DNA of 50,640 nucleotides from a virus, in the IMG/VR virus record IMGVR_UViG_3300009034_000057, positions 1 through 50,640 of that record. The stretch is one strand, 5' to 3'. How positions within the stretch are numbered: the first letter of the stretch is position 1; each line of letters begins with the position of its first letter. The notes under the pieces were generated by a model that was not told the origin of the DNA, ran no database searches, and worked only from the letters and a program-made list of their open reading frames with translations. Below are positions 27,965-36,126 of this stretch, piece after piece. Made by a program: the position numbers and the translations under genes.

Positions 27965-28397
27965 AATACGTATATATTTATCTCACTATATTCGTGGTCC
28001 TAAAAATGTAGATGCTACAGATGAGGATATGGGAAAAAACATTGAAGCAGCTATTAAACTTGGTGAACAACTAAAAGCATACTTTCTTGATTGGCATAGA
28101 CAAGATGGATTGCCAGAGATATATTTATATGTACCTGCTGAACATGATGAGTTTGTAATTACTGCTTATAAGAGAGGGTTTATTAGTGAGACAGAAATAT
28201 TAGCTGTGGATTGTGATATTATAAGTAAATGTGATATATTATTAGCCTGGAAAGACCCTACTCAAAGTAGGGGCATGATAGTGGAAGTGGAACACGCTGA
28301 TAAGATGGGGATTCCTATACTTAATTTCTTGGAATTAGACAAGCTTGTATTGTTTACTCTAAAAAGAGTGATAAAAGAAATTGCTCATGGAACGTGA
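27954..28397 (+). CDS. Nucleoside 2-deoxyribosyltransferase / dNMP glycosidase-like enzyme
   Basis: 147 residues. IYLSHYIRG near the start, then ..AIKLGEQLKAYF..., VPAEHDEF, DCDIISKCDILLAW and SRGMIVEVEHADKMGIPIL, where the Glu is the likely nucleophile. This is the Rossmann-like fold of nucleoside deoxyribosyltransferases and phage dNMP hydrolases. With the preceding pyrophosphohydrolase it could take dNTPs to free bases. Substrate not predictable from sequence. Confidence 0.7.
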   Translation: MKNKIRIYLSHYIRGPKNVDATDEDMGKNIEAAIKLGEQLKAYFLDWHRQDGLPEIYLYVPAEHDEFVITAYKRGFISETEILAVDCDIISKCDILLAWKDPTQSRGMIVEVEHADKMGIPILNFLELDKLVLFTLKRVIKEIAHGT

Positions 28398-28563
28398 TAT
28401 ACCAAAAAAATATAGAAAATTGTACCAAAAAGCTGTTTCTGGACGCAGTAGGAAGGCTGCTATACGTAGTTTCTGTTTAGAATGTGTGGGGTATATAGAG
28501 AAAGAAGTGCCTATTTGTACTGATGGGGCTTGCCCACTATATAAATATAGATTAAAAGGATGA
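28387..28563 (+). CDS. 58-residue Cys-rich protein of a common phage family
   Basis: MERDIPKKYRKLYQKAVSGRS..., then SRKAAIRSFCLECVGY, ICTDGACPLYKYR. The pattern KAAI.AFC.EC.GY....V..C....CPLY.YR is frequent in phages; four Cys suggest zinc. Starts inside the end of the previous gene; overlaps the HNH gene as ATGA. Confidence 0.75.
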   Translation: MERDIPKKYRKLYQKAVSGRSRKAAIRSFCLECVGYIEKEVPICTDGACPLYKYRLKG

Positions 28564-28919
28564 GCAAGCGTAGAAGAAAACAAGAGTTAATGGGCTTATA
28601 CAAACAGGCGGTAGACCAGTGCTGTAATCCTGATTGCAGCTTTGGCTATGGATTAGAAACTCACCATATCATTCCTATTGCTAAAGATGGATTAGATGAA
28701 TTTGTTAATTATATAATTTTGTGTGCTGGTTGCCATAAAATAAGGGGCATTCACTCCAGATATAGTAAGACACAGATAGAACTTCTAACCTATAAGTTTT
28801 ATATAGAAAAGATGAGATTTGGTTGCTGTTCTGATGATGTGGATTATGAGGTTTTTAAAGGCATTTTGAAGAAATATGTAAACTTTAAGAAATCTGTGAA
28901 AGCAAATGATAAAAATTGA
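28560..28919 (+). CDS. HNH endonuclease
   Basis: 119 residues. CCNPDCSFG, LETHHIIPIAKDGLDEFVNYIILCAGCHK hold the HNH fold: His-His, Asn and His on a zinc-stabilised beta-beta-alpha scaffold. It may be a homing nuclease or part of DNA processing. No intron was seen nearby. Followed by a stable GC hairpin and leader copy D. Confidence 0.82.
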   Translation: MSKRRRKQELMGLYKQAVDQCCNPDCSFGYGLETHHIIPIAKDGLDEFVNYIILCAGCHKIRGIHSRYSKTQIELLTYKFYIEKMRFGCCSDDVDYEVFKGILKKYVNFKKSVKANDKN

Positions 28920-28934
28920 TTTTGGAGGATTCTT

Positions 28935-28952
28935 CCCCCTTTAAAGTGGGGG
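28935..28952 (+). terminator. CCCCC/GGGGG hairpin after the HNH gene
   Basis: CCCCC-TTTAAAGT-GGGGG, a very stable stem in AT-rich DNA. No U-run follows, so termination would be weak or factor-dependent. It isolates leader copy D from upstream structure. Confidence 0.45.
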
Positions 28953-28968
28953 TCTGAGGCTTAATTTA

Positions 28969-29009
28969 TTGAGTCTATGACTCAATTATCATTGTGCAAA
29001 GCACAAGAT
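28969..29009 (+). promoter_or_regulatory. Two-hairpin leader element, copy D
   Basis: TTGAGT-CTATG-ACTCAA (28969-28985), then ATC-A-TTGTGC-AAA-GCACAA-GAT (28988-29009), then GTGGAGGATGAT-ATG. The cleanest copy: both stems 6 bp and perfect, the second extended by ATC/GAT around a bulged A, with the Shine-Dalgarno three bases downstream. Confidence 0.75.
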
Positions 29010-29021
29010 GTGGAGGATGAT

Positions 29022-29231
29022 ATGAGTGAAATACCTTGTGATAGCTGTAATAATGAGGCAGATTGTATACCAAGGGTGTCGCGCCAAGCGGAAATCCTGC
29101 AAGGATTATGTAGGGATGGAGCGGAGCCAAAGCGCGAAGAGGGGGCAATTTGGTGTGCTTGTACCGAATGCACAGAGCGCCGTGAGCAATTAAAGCAACA
29201 TCAGCAAGCCCTGAAAGGCGGTGGAAAATGA
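29022..29231 (+). CDS. 69-residue zinc-binding protein of foreign composition
   Basis: MSEIPCDSCNNEADCIPRVS... and IWCACTECTERR supply six cysteines. The central part is clearly GC-richer than its neighbours (GCGCCAAGCGG, GGAGCGGAGCC, GAGCGCCGTGAG), suggesting recent transfer. First gene after leader copy D, GGAGGA site. Family unknown. Confidence 0.65.
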   Translation: MSEIPCDSCNNEADCIPRVSRQAEILQGLCRDGAEPKREEGAIWCACTECTERREQLKQHQQALKGGGK

Positions 29232-29266
29232 CCAATGAACTTAGCCAAGCTCTAAAAGGAGGATGA
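29228..29266 (+). CDS. Micro-ORF resembling the end of the preceding gene
   Basis: ATGA overlap with the previous stop; encodes MTNELSQALKGG. Its QALKGG copies the preceding protein's QALKGGG, with four of six codons changed silently, and its GGAGGA forms the ribosome site of 29268. Same design as the micro-ORF at 24435. Confidence 0.4.
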   Translation: MTNELSQALKGG

Positions 29267-29267
29267 T

Positions 29268-29510
29268 ATGGAAACGGATTATACAAATATGATTAGAGAA
29301 GCCTTTGCTGGATTAAAGGATTGCGATTATAAAGATAGGATGTATGAGCTTTGTAATGAATTTGATAAACTCAAAGCTGAGAATGAAAGATTACAATTAA
29401 GGTTTGAAGTTATCACTGAAGTTGCTGATAAGCGTGGAATAGCAACACAAGAAGCTATAGAAATATTGCAACAGGTATTGATAGGAGAAACTGATGTTGA
29501 ATCTAAATAA
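29268..29510 (+). CDS. Coiled-coil protein, 80 residues
   Basis: METDYTNMIREAFAGLKDCD... with a coiled coil at about 32-55 (EFDKLKAENERLQLRFEVI). Overlaps the exonuclease gene by 17 bases, parallel to the coiled-coil/nuclease pair at 20458-21580. Function unknown. Confidence 0.65.
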   Translation: METDYTNMIREAFAGLKDCDYKDRMYELCNEFDKLKAENERLQLRFEVITEVADKRGIATQEAIEILQQVLIGETDVESK

Positions 29511-30156
29511 ACTTACTAAAAAAGAAATACTTGCTTTGTATAACTATAAATGCAATCACGGACACAATGGTATAGCACATTATAACTGCTATCTAAAAGA
29601 AGAGAAAGTACCCGAAAGGGTGGGGTTTCTTGATATTGAGACAAGTAATCTGAAAGCTAACTTTGGTATTATACTCAGCTATTGTATCCTGGATGGAGAC
29701 ACTAATAATATATTTAGTAGCGTAGTTACTAAAAGGGATTTACGTGCAAGCAGATTAGATAAAAGGGTGGTACAGAATTGTATTAAGGATATGAAAAAGT
29801 TTGATAGAGTGGTAGGTCATTATTCAACAAAGTTTGACCTCCCATTTATAAGAACCAGAGCTTTATACTGGAACTTAGAATTTCCAGGCTATAAAGAAAT
29901 CAATCACACTGATACTTACTATCTGGCTAAGAGATTACTTTGTTTACATTCTAATAGGCAAGGGTGTGTAGCTGAGGCTATAAGTAGAACTAATATAAAA
30001 ACAAGGATTGACCCTGGGCATTGGATTGGTGCATTGCAGGGGAATAAGGAAAACCTTGATTACATTCTTCACCACAATAAATGTGATGTTAAACAGTTGA
30101 GGGGTAACTATAGGAAATTAATTAAGTATTCAGTATTAAGGAATGTAAGTATTTAA
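29494..30156 (+). CDS. DEDD-type 3'-5' exonuclease (RNase H-like, YprB type)
   Basis: 220 residues. FLDIETSN (about 45-52, Asp and Glu), VVGHYSTKFDLPFI (Asp, second motif) and HHNKCDVKQL (third Asp) fit the RNase H-like exonuclease fold. There is no polymerase domain. Possible roles: RNA or DNA end trimming during replication. The N-terminal KCNHGHNGIAHYNCY segment may bind metal. Confidence 0.8.
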   Translation: MLNLNKLTKKEILALYNYKCNHGHNGIAHYNCYLKEEKVPERVGFLDIETSNLKANFGIILSYCILDGDTNNIFSSVVTKRDLRASRLDKRVVQNCIKDMKKFDRVVGHYSTKFDLPFIRTRALYWNLEFPGYKEINHTDTYYLAKRLLCLHSNRQGCVAEAISRTNIKTRIDPGHWIGALQGNKENLDYILHHNKCDVKQLRGNYRKLIKYSVLRNVSI

Positions 30157-30166
30157 GGGGGTTAAG

Positions 30167-30502
30167 ATGCTTGATGTTATGAAGATATATTTGTTGCTTG
30201 AAAGGAACGGGGAAACACTTACAGGTATATTAGCATTTGAAGAAGAATATATGGCTTATGATGAGATGAATAATTTAGCAAAGACAAATTCCAAGGGAAA
30301 TTATGCGATAATTCCTATGGATTATATTACTAAAAAAAGGAAAAGAGCTAAGAAAGTAGATAAAACTCTCACAGAACTTATAACAGAAAGTGTGCCAGAT
30401 GCTCATAGACCACCAAGAACAATGCGTGGACCATTATATCAGGCAAGTCCCTGGGCACAGTACCAGAGTCCCTGGGCATTGGATTCCAATGAACCTGCTT
30501 AA
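30167..30502 (+). CDS. 111-residue hypothetical protein, last early gene
   Basis: N-terminal half looks like a small alpha/beta domain (MKIYLLLERNGETLTGILAFE...), the C-terminal tail is Pro/Trp/Gln-rich with a repeat SPWAQYQSPWAL. AAGGGGGTTAAG site. Followed at once by the terminator. Family unknown. Confidence 0.6.
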   Translation: MLDVMKIYLLLERNGETLTGILAFEEEYMAYDEMNNLAKTNSKGNYAIIPMDYITKKRKRAKKVDKTLTELITESVPDAHRPPRTMRGPLYQASPWAQYQSPWALDSNEPA

Positions 30503-30522
30503 ATATTTTAATCCTCCTTTTT

Positions 30523-30555
30523 GCCCTGGTAACTTGCCACTGCCAGGGCTTTTTT
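30523..30555 (+). terminator. Intrinsic terminator ending the plus-strand early block
   Basis: GCCCTGG (30523-30529) pairs with CCAGGGC (30543-30549), followed by TTTTTTATTT. It lies in the 50-base gap between convergent genes; on the other strand it has no U-run, so it is one-directional. Confidence 0.88.
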
Positions 30556-33500
30556 ATTTGTTCAACATTGTCTGCAGGGTAATCAAGTCCTCAACATTTG
30601 CTTTATCAACAATGTTTTCTCTGGCTTGTTTCTTAGCTTTATCTACGGCCTCTAATATAACTTCTCTTTTGGCTGTATCATCAAGGCTTCTATATATATT
30701 GTGATTTAATATCATAGGCAATAGTTTGTTAAGATAGCTCTTAGCCATAGTTTGATATTCTTTATACCTATCATCATTAAGAAACCAGTTCGTTGCTATT
30801 CTTCTACTGAAACCAGGGAAGGAATTTTCATTTATGTATAATCTTTCTAACTCAGTTCTGGTATTACTTGGTAAATTTAGATAAAGTCTGGATGCAGACT
30901 TCCTTTGTTCTATAGCCATTCTATCCAAGAAAGCTACATTCTCTCTTTCAGATTTAGTTTTTATTTCCTGCATTTCAATCTGAGGTCTTATTTGACGTAA
31001 TAATTTCTGAGCATCCGAACCAATATCATCCCACCTTTGTCCAAATACTTCCCTTGCATAACCATCTTTTACTAACCGAGATTGTTTCCCTGGGGATATG
31101 GGGTATGTTTGTACTCCGATACCATGAAATGCCAATGGTGCTGCTATTGCTCCCCCTACTAATCCTTGATGATATAAAGCTTCAGATGTATCTCTAATAG
31201 AGAAGGGAACAAATAAATTCCAGAACTCTCTCATAATAGTGTCCTGGTCAAATTCAACAGGCTTTCCTTCAAAAGTTCTACGAGTAAATATATCTGATAC
31301 TAAACCACCAATGGGGGAAAGTTTTCCTCTAACAAATTGAGTAATAACTTCTCTTGCATCCACTCCATAAATTACCCCTGTATCAGAAGCTTTTCTTTCT
31401 CCTGTTATAAGTTGAGTAACAAGACGAGCAAGGGGGCTAAAACCTCCCCAAAAATCTATTCTGGTATCTCCATATCTAATCTTCCCAAAGTCAGAGCTAC
31501 GTGGGTCTTTCTCTATACTAACACCAGGAATAAGAGACATTAAATATAATGCTAATAAACCCCCACCTACGAATGATGCAGCTTCAGCCCACATTATCTT
31601 TCCTATATTTCTTAGCTTTGTAGGAGAGGCTAAATCCATAGGATGAACTATAAGAGATTTGGTAAAACGTGGGGCAAAGAACACCGCGTTGAGAGCAGGA
31701 GCATAAGCACCAAATTTCTTTAGTTTAGGTCTACCTGTAGAATTATTAATGAAATCAGCTAATTGGTCATACCAAATATCAGGTTGATTCTGACCTTCGG
31801 CTTGTTCACAATAGTAACTCCAAATATCATTTCTTAATTTATTTCCCCCAATAGCATAAGCAGCAGCACTTCTTTTTACTAAAGGTCCAATGTAAGGAAT
31901 CTTCTGAGCATAGTCAGACATATATGGTTCGGGTCTTTCCAAGAAGGTTCTTGATGCCCCTTCCCATTCTACCCAATCTAATTTATGTTGTTGGCCTTTG
32001 CCGAAATATGGCCCTGTCTTAATAGTATTTTCTAATTGGTGAGAAGCCGCTTCTACATTAGGGGAAAAGAAGCTTTTATAAGCAGCCCCAACACTCTTCC
32101 CCCATATAACAGGATGCCTTGGCAGCCATCGAATACCCTGTCTGCCAGGATAGGATACATCTACACTTGCACATAAAGTTCTTGGAAGGTTGGTTATCTC
32201 CCCAAATATTCTATGAGCTTTTATTGATGCAGATTGTAACTTCATTAAATCCTTGGCAAATGTTTCTCCAAATTGTTTCTCAAGTAAGCTAATTTCATGT
32301 TGAGTAGGCATATCTTGAGCAAGTAATTTTAATAATGCTCGCTCACAATCTACTTTATCAAAGAAATTTAAATCAGGATTATCACGAATCTGGTAACGTA
32401 AATCATTTTGTTCCTCTAAAGTAAAGTCCTCTCTAAAAGAAAGCAAACCTTTGGGTAATTTACCTTTCAGTCTGTATAATGCCTGCCATAAAGCTTCAGG
32501 TGTGTTCCTTCTATATGCTTCCTCGGCTTCCCCTACTCTCCTTCCTAATTCTTCTCTACGTTCTGTTCTAACTTTAGCTTGTTCAGCAGGAGATAATCTT
32601 CTTGCTTCCTTTATAACCCTGCTTAATTTATCTTGGGGGGATTCAATATCAACTTCCTCTAAAGGAATACCAATAAAACCTTCAGCAGTTTCTATTCCAT
32701 GAGGAAGTTCTATATCTTCAATAGGAATAATGGGTTGAGTAGTTTCAGTTGGGGCTATAATTCTACCACCAGCACCAAGTATGCCACCAGCAACCATACC
32801 ACCTAATCCAGCTTGTCCTACCCTTTTACCTAATTCTTCAATAGAAGGTAGAGGTTTGCCATGCAGGGATGGTACTAAAGCACTTACTGTTTCTTGTAAA
32901 GCTTCCTCAATTCCTTCATTAATAGATAATTGAAATACATCTAATCCAAACTTACCAGCTTGCTTACCTAATTTCTTCCAGGCTTTCTGTCTTGCTAAAG
33001 TAGCTACTTGTTTAAATGTTCCTCTACCTCCACCTTTAGCAAATCTAAATAATCTATGAATCTGCATTTGTTCTAATGCACCATTAATAGTACCTACCAG
33101 CAATCTCTCTAATTCTGCTTGTCTCTCAGATGCACCTGTTTCCAATGCAGTTCTATAAGCATCCTCTCCTTCCGCTGCAAACCCTACAGTAAATGCAGCC
33201 CAAGGTGTACCTGTTAGTAATGTAGCTCCAGTAGCAGCAGCCATATATGGCAATGCTCTACCTACAGCATTAGCAACAAAACCTTTAACTCCTCCTTTTT
33301 GCCCTGGGGCATAAGCTGGTTCATGTGCTTTATGATATAATTGTCTTGCCCACTTATCTAATATTCCTTCTTCGGGTGGTTTTATTACAATTCTTCCACG
33401 TTTCTCAGTTTCTATCTCATCAATAAGTCTCGTTGTCTGAGGAAAGAATTTACCTAATAGACCACTAAGACCACCAGCAACCTGCATACTACCACCGGCA

Positions 33501-33652
33501 ATAGCTCTGCCTAATTCACCGTGAAAGGATTCATATTGACGTGGAGTAAATTCAGGCATAGCAGTGACAGGTTTGGATATTAATTCTGTTCCTTCTTCCC
33601 ACCAGCTTTCCGGCTCAACTAAAGTGGTATTTTTCTCATACCATTCAGGCAT
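30554..33652 (-). CDS. Large internal virion (ejection) protein
   Basis: 1032 residues, the largest gene. Residues ~120-310 hold Gly/Ala-rich, membrane-like stretches (GRALPYMAAATGATLLTGTP, GGMVAGGILGAGG), then long charged helices, then a domain with FGAYAPALNAVFFAPRF, which recalls domains of phage 'large polyvalent' proteins, and a second membrane-like piece (AEAASFVGGGLLALYLMSL). This fits a podovirus ejection protein that enters the cell with the DNA. ATG at 33652 overlaps the previous stop. No lytic or nuclease motif was found. Confidence 0.65.
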   Translation of the reverse strand: MPEWYEKNTTLVEPESWWEEGTELISKPVTAMPEFTPRQYESFHGELGRAIAGGSMQVAGGLSGLLGKFFPQTTRLIDEIETEKRGRIVIKPPEEGILDKWARQLYHKAHEPAYAPGQKGGVKGFVANAVGRALPYMAAATGATLLTGTPWAAFTVGFAAEGEDAYRTALETGASERQAELERLLVGTINGALEQMQIHRLFRFAKGGGRGTFKQVATLARQKAWKKLGKQAGKFGLDVFQLSINEGIEEALQETVSALVPSLHGKPLPSIEELGKRVGQAGLGGMVAGGILGAGGRIIAPTETTQPIIPIEDIELPHGIETAEGFIGIPLEEVDIESPQDKLSRVIKEARRLSPAEQAKVRTERREELGRRVGEAEEAYRRNTPEALWQALYRLKGKLPKGLLSFREDFTLEEQNDLRYQIRDNPDLNFFDKVDCERALLKLLAQDMPTQHEISLLEKQFGETFAKDLMKLQSASIKAHRIFGEITNLPRTLCASVDVSYPGRQGIRWLPRHPVIWGKSVGAAYKSFFSPNVEAASHQLENTIKTGPYFGKGQQHKLDWVEWEGASRTFLERPEPYMSDYAQKIPYIGPLVKRSAAAYAIGGNKLRNDIWSYYCEQAEGQNQPDIWYDQLADFINNSTGRPKLKKFGAYAPALNAVFFAPRFTKSLIVHPMDLASPTKLRNIGKIMWAEAASFVGGGLLALYLMSLIPGVSIEKDPRSSDFGKIRYGDTRIDFWGGFSPLARLVTQLITGERKASDTGVIYGVDAREVITQFVRGKLSPIGGLVSDIFTRRTFEGKPVEFDQDTIMREFWNLFVPFSIRDTSEALYHQGLVGGAIAAPLAFHGIGVQTYPISPGKQSRLVKDGYAREVFGQRWDDIGSDAQKLLRQIRPQIEMQEIKTKSERENVAFLDRMAIEQRKSASRLYLNLPSNTRTELERLYINENSFPGFSRRIATNWFLNDDRYKEYQTMAKSYLNKLLPMILNHNIYRSLDDTAKREVILEAVDKAKKQARENIVDKANVEDLITLQTMLNK

Positions 33653-34278
33653 TATACTTTCCTTCTTAGTTTACCAACAGGGTCACGAAATAAAGTTCCA
33701 CTTGGAAGTGCATTTAATTCAGTTTCACTTTTAGGTTCAGGGATTGTTGGAGATTCAGTTGGTTGTTCCATTGTTTCAGCAGGTACATTATATTGTGCCA
33801 TCATTTGTTCTAAAGGAGATTGTTCCCTTTGCTGAGGTAAGCCCCTATAACCATAATGTTGTAAATCGAGATTTCTTAAAGCTTCTTGTTTTTGTCTTTC
33901 AGTTAAATCAGTAGCTTTTTCTACCGTTTTTCTTGCAGCTTTATACTCTGCTCTATCTTTCATTTCCTCTTCTATATCCTGCATCTTCCTCATTTTATGG
34001 CGAAGTTCAGTTAATTCAAAATCATTCTGAGAGCGTATTTGTAGCTTTTGCATCTCCCAAACATGGGCTTGCTGCTGAGTTTTTAAGGACAAATCAGCAC
34101 GAAATCTTAACATTTCTTTCTGTTGCTGTCTGGCCCGTTGTGCTTCAGCAGCACGATAGGCCATACCTGCTAACCGTTCTCTCCTTTCAGCACCACGTCT
34201 TTCAGCAATGGATTCTCCTGCCAGTTTAGCTAATTGTCCTATTGCTTTATATGGGGTATAACTAACTCTGATTGCCAT
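33652..34278 (-). CDS. Coiled-coil internal virion protein
   Basis: 208 residues: Arg/Glu/Gln-rich helices (AERRGAERRERLAGM, QRARQQQKEMLRFRA, ELTELRHKMRKMQDIEEEM) then a Pro-rich tail. Co-translated with the large virion protein (TAATG). Such smaller coiled-coil proteins accompany ejection proteins in short-tailed phages. Confidence 0.65.
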   Translation of the reverse strand: MAIRVSYTPYKAIGQLAKLAGESIAERRGAERRERLAGMAYRAAEAQRARQQQKEMLRFRADLSLKTQQQAHVWEMQKLQIRSQNDFELTELRHKMRKMQDIEEEMKDRAEYKAARKTVEKATDLTERQKQEALRNLDLQHYGYRGLPQQREQSPLEQMMAQYNVPAETMEQPTESPTIPEPKSETELNALPSGTLFRDPVGKLRRKV

Positions 34279-34293
34279 AATTTATCCTTATCA

Positions 34294-34467
34294 TCAAGAT
34301 ATTAAATCAGATTCTACTATAATATCTTTTTCAAGTTTTTGGAAGCGAGATTGTCTAACAGATTCTATCACATAATCAATTATATCTTGTTTAAAAGCAG
34401 GAATATCCCACCAGATTTCCTGAAGTTCTTCTATATATTTATCTGGAATATTAAATTCTATTTTCAT
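34294..34467 (-). CDS. 57-residue acidic hypothetical protein
   Basis: ATG at 34467 is adjacent to the fibre gene's TAA. MKIEFNIPDKYIEELQEIWW..., acidic and helical. Short open frame fully inside the gap between two virion genes; in that place it could be a tail-fibre chaperone, which is inference. Confidence 0.55.
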   Translation of the reverse strand: MKIEFNIPDKYIEELQEIWWDIPAFKQDIIDYVIESVRQSRFQKLEKDIIVESDLIS

Positions 34468-36123
34468 TTATGTGGCTTCTCCCAATTTATTAGAAGTGTA
34501 AGATAAGCAAATCCCATGTAATTCTGCATCTGCACTTAGGGTATCATTAGCATCTGCTCCTAATCTTTTTATTCTTAGAAACAAACAAATATCCGATGAA
34601 CTTGGTACATCAACACCAGTTATTTCACTTATGATAAAACCTTCGGCTGTTGCAGAACTGGCAAAAGTACCTGATAAAGTTTCTTGTGCAGCAGCAGTGC
34701 TTTCTTCATTGGCACTACGCCATAAATATTCTGCTTGCCATACTGCATTTTTTTCTGTAGCAGTAGACGACCAACCTATTTTTATACTTGGAGCTACAGA
34801 TATATCCATGTCTTGAGGAACAGGAATATGTGCAACTATAGTATCATCTGTTCCATCTGTAAATTGCCAGGAACCTGCAATACCATGGTCTACAAAAACA
34901 GCAGGTTTCGTAGGTGGGTCTTTAACTGCATTAGCTCCCAACCACAAACTCTTTTTTACTCTTGCAGTTCCAGCAAGATTTATTTCTCCATCTGGTTTTA
35001 TTTCTGTATGATTAGAAGCATCCCCAATTTTTGTACTACCTGTACCTACCTCGTCAGAATCAAGTATTAAATCAGTTCCATCATAGTAAATTCTTGCATC
35101 ATAGCCACTGCCACAAACAAAACCATACCCATCAGAAACAATGCGAAGGTCTACATAACTTGTAATATAAGTTGAAGTAAAATATAGTTTACTAACTGAA
35201 AGACGGTCAATTAGTAAATAATTTGAGAATTGCAAACGAGCAATACCATTGGCATCTATAAACGCTTTAAGATAGTTACCACTTTTATCATCAAAGCCAT
35301 TTATTTGAAATGCTGAAACATCACTTGTCTGTGGTATAAGCAGTTGACTACCAATTCTACCACCACCAACAACATCTAACTTATAGGCCGGAGTAGAAGT
35401 TCCTACTCCTAAACGTGATTGATGTAAACGCATCCCTTCTTCCAGACCAGAGGCATCATTAAAATTATAAAATACTAAATCTGCATAATCAGAATCAACA
35501 CCAAAATTACTCCATACATTTTCTATCCTACCTGTTAAAGTAGAATCACCATCATCCCTTTCAATATAAAAATCTATACCTATACCATCCTTTGCTACTG
35601 CTGCATCAGTAGTTACTCTTTCCAAGCGTAACATTTCTACAGCGGAAATGGTACTTGCAGAATTAACTTTAGCATGAAGAGGAGCTAATGGAAATGTACC
35701 AGTTCCAATAAACTCTTCTACGAATAAGGCACTTATAACGTATATAGTCCCAACAACGTGAAGTGCTGTGGATGGAGTCACAGTTCCAATGCCAACTTTA
35801 CACCCCATAATTTCCAAGTAATCATTAGTATCATCGAAAGTCATTCCTGGGCCAACAGGTGTTGCTATACTTCCACCATCAGACATAAGAATATTGGATG
35901 TTAAACTTATGGTATCTATAGTAGCGGTATTGACAGTAAGTGCAGATACAGTAGCTTGATAAATAGTAGCAGTATTAGTAGTTAAAGCAGATATAGTTGC
36001 AGAAGAAACTGTTACTCCTAAAAATGTAGGTATAGATTCCGTGCCAAGTTTTTGAGAAGCTAATATCTGTATAGCTCTACGTACTGACCTATCACAGTTT
36101 TTAGGTGTGGGGATTAGACGCAT
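34468..36123 (-). CDS. Tail fibre / receptor-binding protein
   Basis: 551 residues. After a short head, Thr/Ala/Ser-rich repeats (TISALTTNTATI, TVSALTVNTATI) look like a triple-stranded beta shaft. Two copies of a VG.GT.TP...L.VVG motif (about 110-126 and 242-258) are typical of phage fibres and spikes. The C-terminal third is beta-rich with no enzyme motif. It should bind the host surface. No chaperone cleavage motif recognised. Confidence 0.8.
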   Translation of the reverse strand: MRLIPTPKNCDRSVRRAIQILASQKLGTESIPTFLGVTVSSATISALTTNTATIYQATVSALTVNTATIDTISLTSNILMSDGGSIATPVGPGMTFDDTNDYLEIMGCKVGIGTVTPSTALHVVGTIYVISALFVEEFIGTGTFPLAPLHAKVNSASTISAVEMLRLERVTTDAAVAKDGIGIDFYIERDDGDSTLTGRIENVWSNFGVDSDYADLVFYNFNDASGLEEGMRLHQSRLGVGTSTPAYKLDVVGGGRIGSQLLIPQTSDVSAFQINGFDDKSGNYLKAFIDANGIARLQFSNYLLIDRLSVSKLYFTSTYITSYVDLRIVSDGYGFVCGSGYDARIYYDGTDLILDSDEVGTGSTKIGDASNHTEIKPDGEINLAGTARVKKSLWLGANAVKDPPTKPAVFVDHGIAGSWQFTDGTDDTIVAHIPVPQDMDISVAPSIKIGWSSTATEKNAVWQAEYLWRSANEESTAAAQETLSGTFASSATAEGFIISEITGVDVPSSSDICLFLRIKRLGADANDTLSADAELHGICLSYTSNKLGEAT

Positions 36124-36126
36124 TTG

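Noticed and set aside
28935-29009. Possible IS200/IS605-type end (CCCCC...GGGGG hairpin followed by further hairpins)
   Set aside because: No TnpA or TnpB gene is nearby, and the second part is explained by the repeated leader element found at three other sites.
28975-29286. Minus-strand ORF of 103 codons opposite the 29022 gene
   Set aside because: Lies on the wrong strand inside the early block, covers the leader hairpins and has no ribosome site; it exists because the local DNA is GC-rich.
34468-36123. Diversity-generating retroelement acting on the tail fibre
   Set aside because: No reverse transcriptase and no template/variable repeat pair was found.
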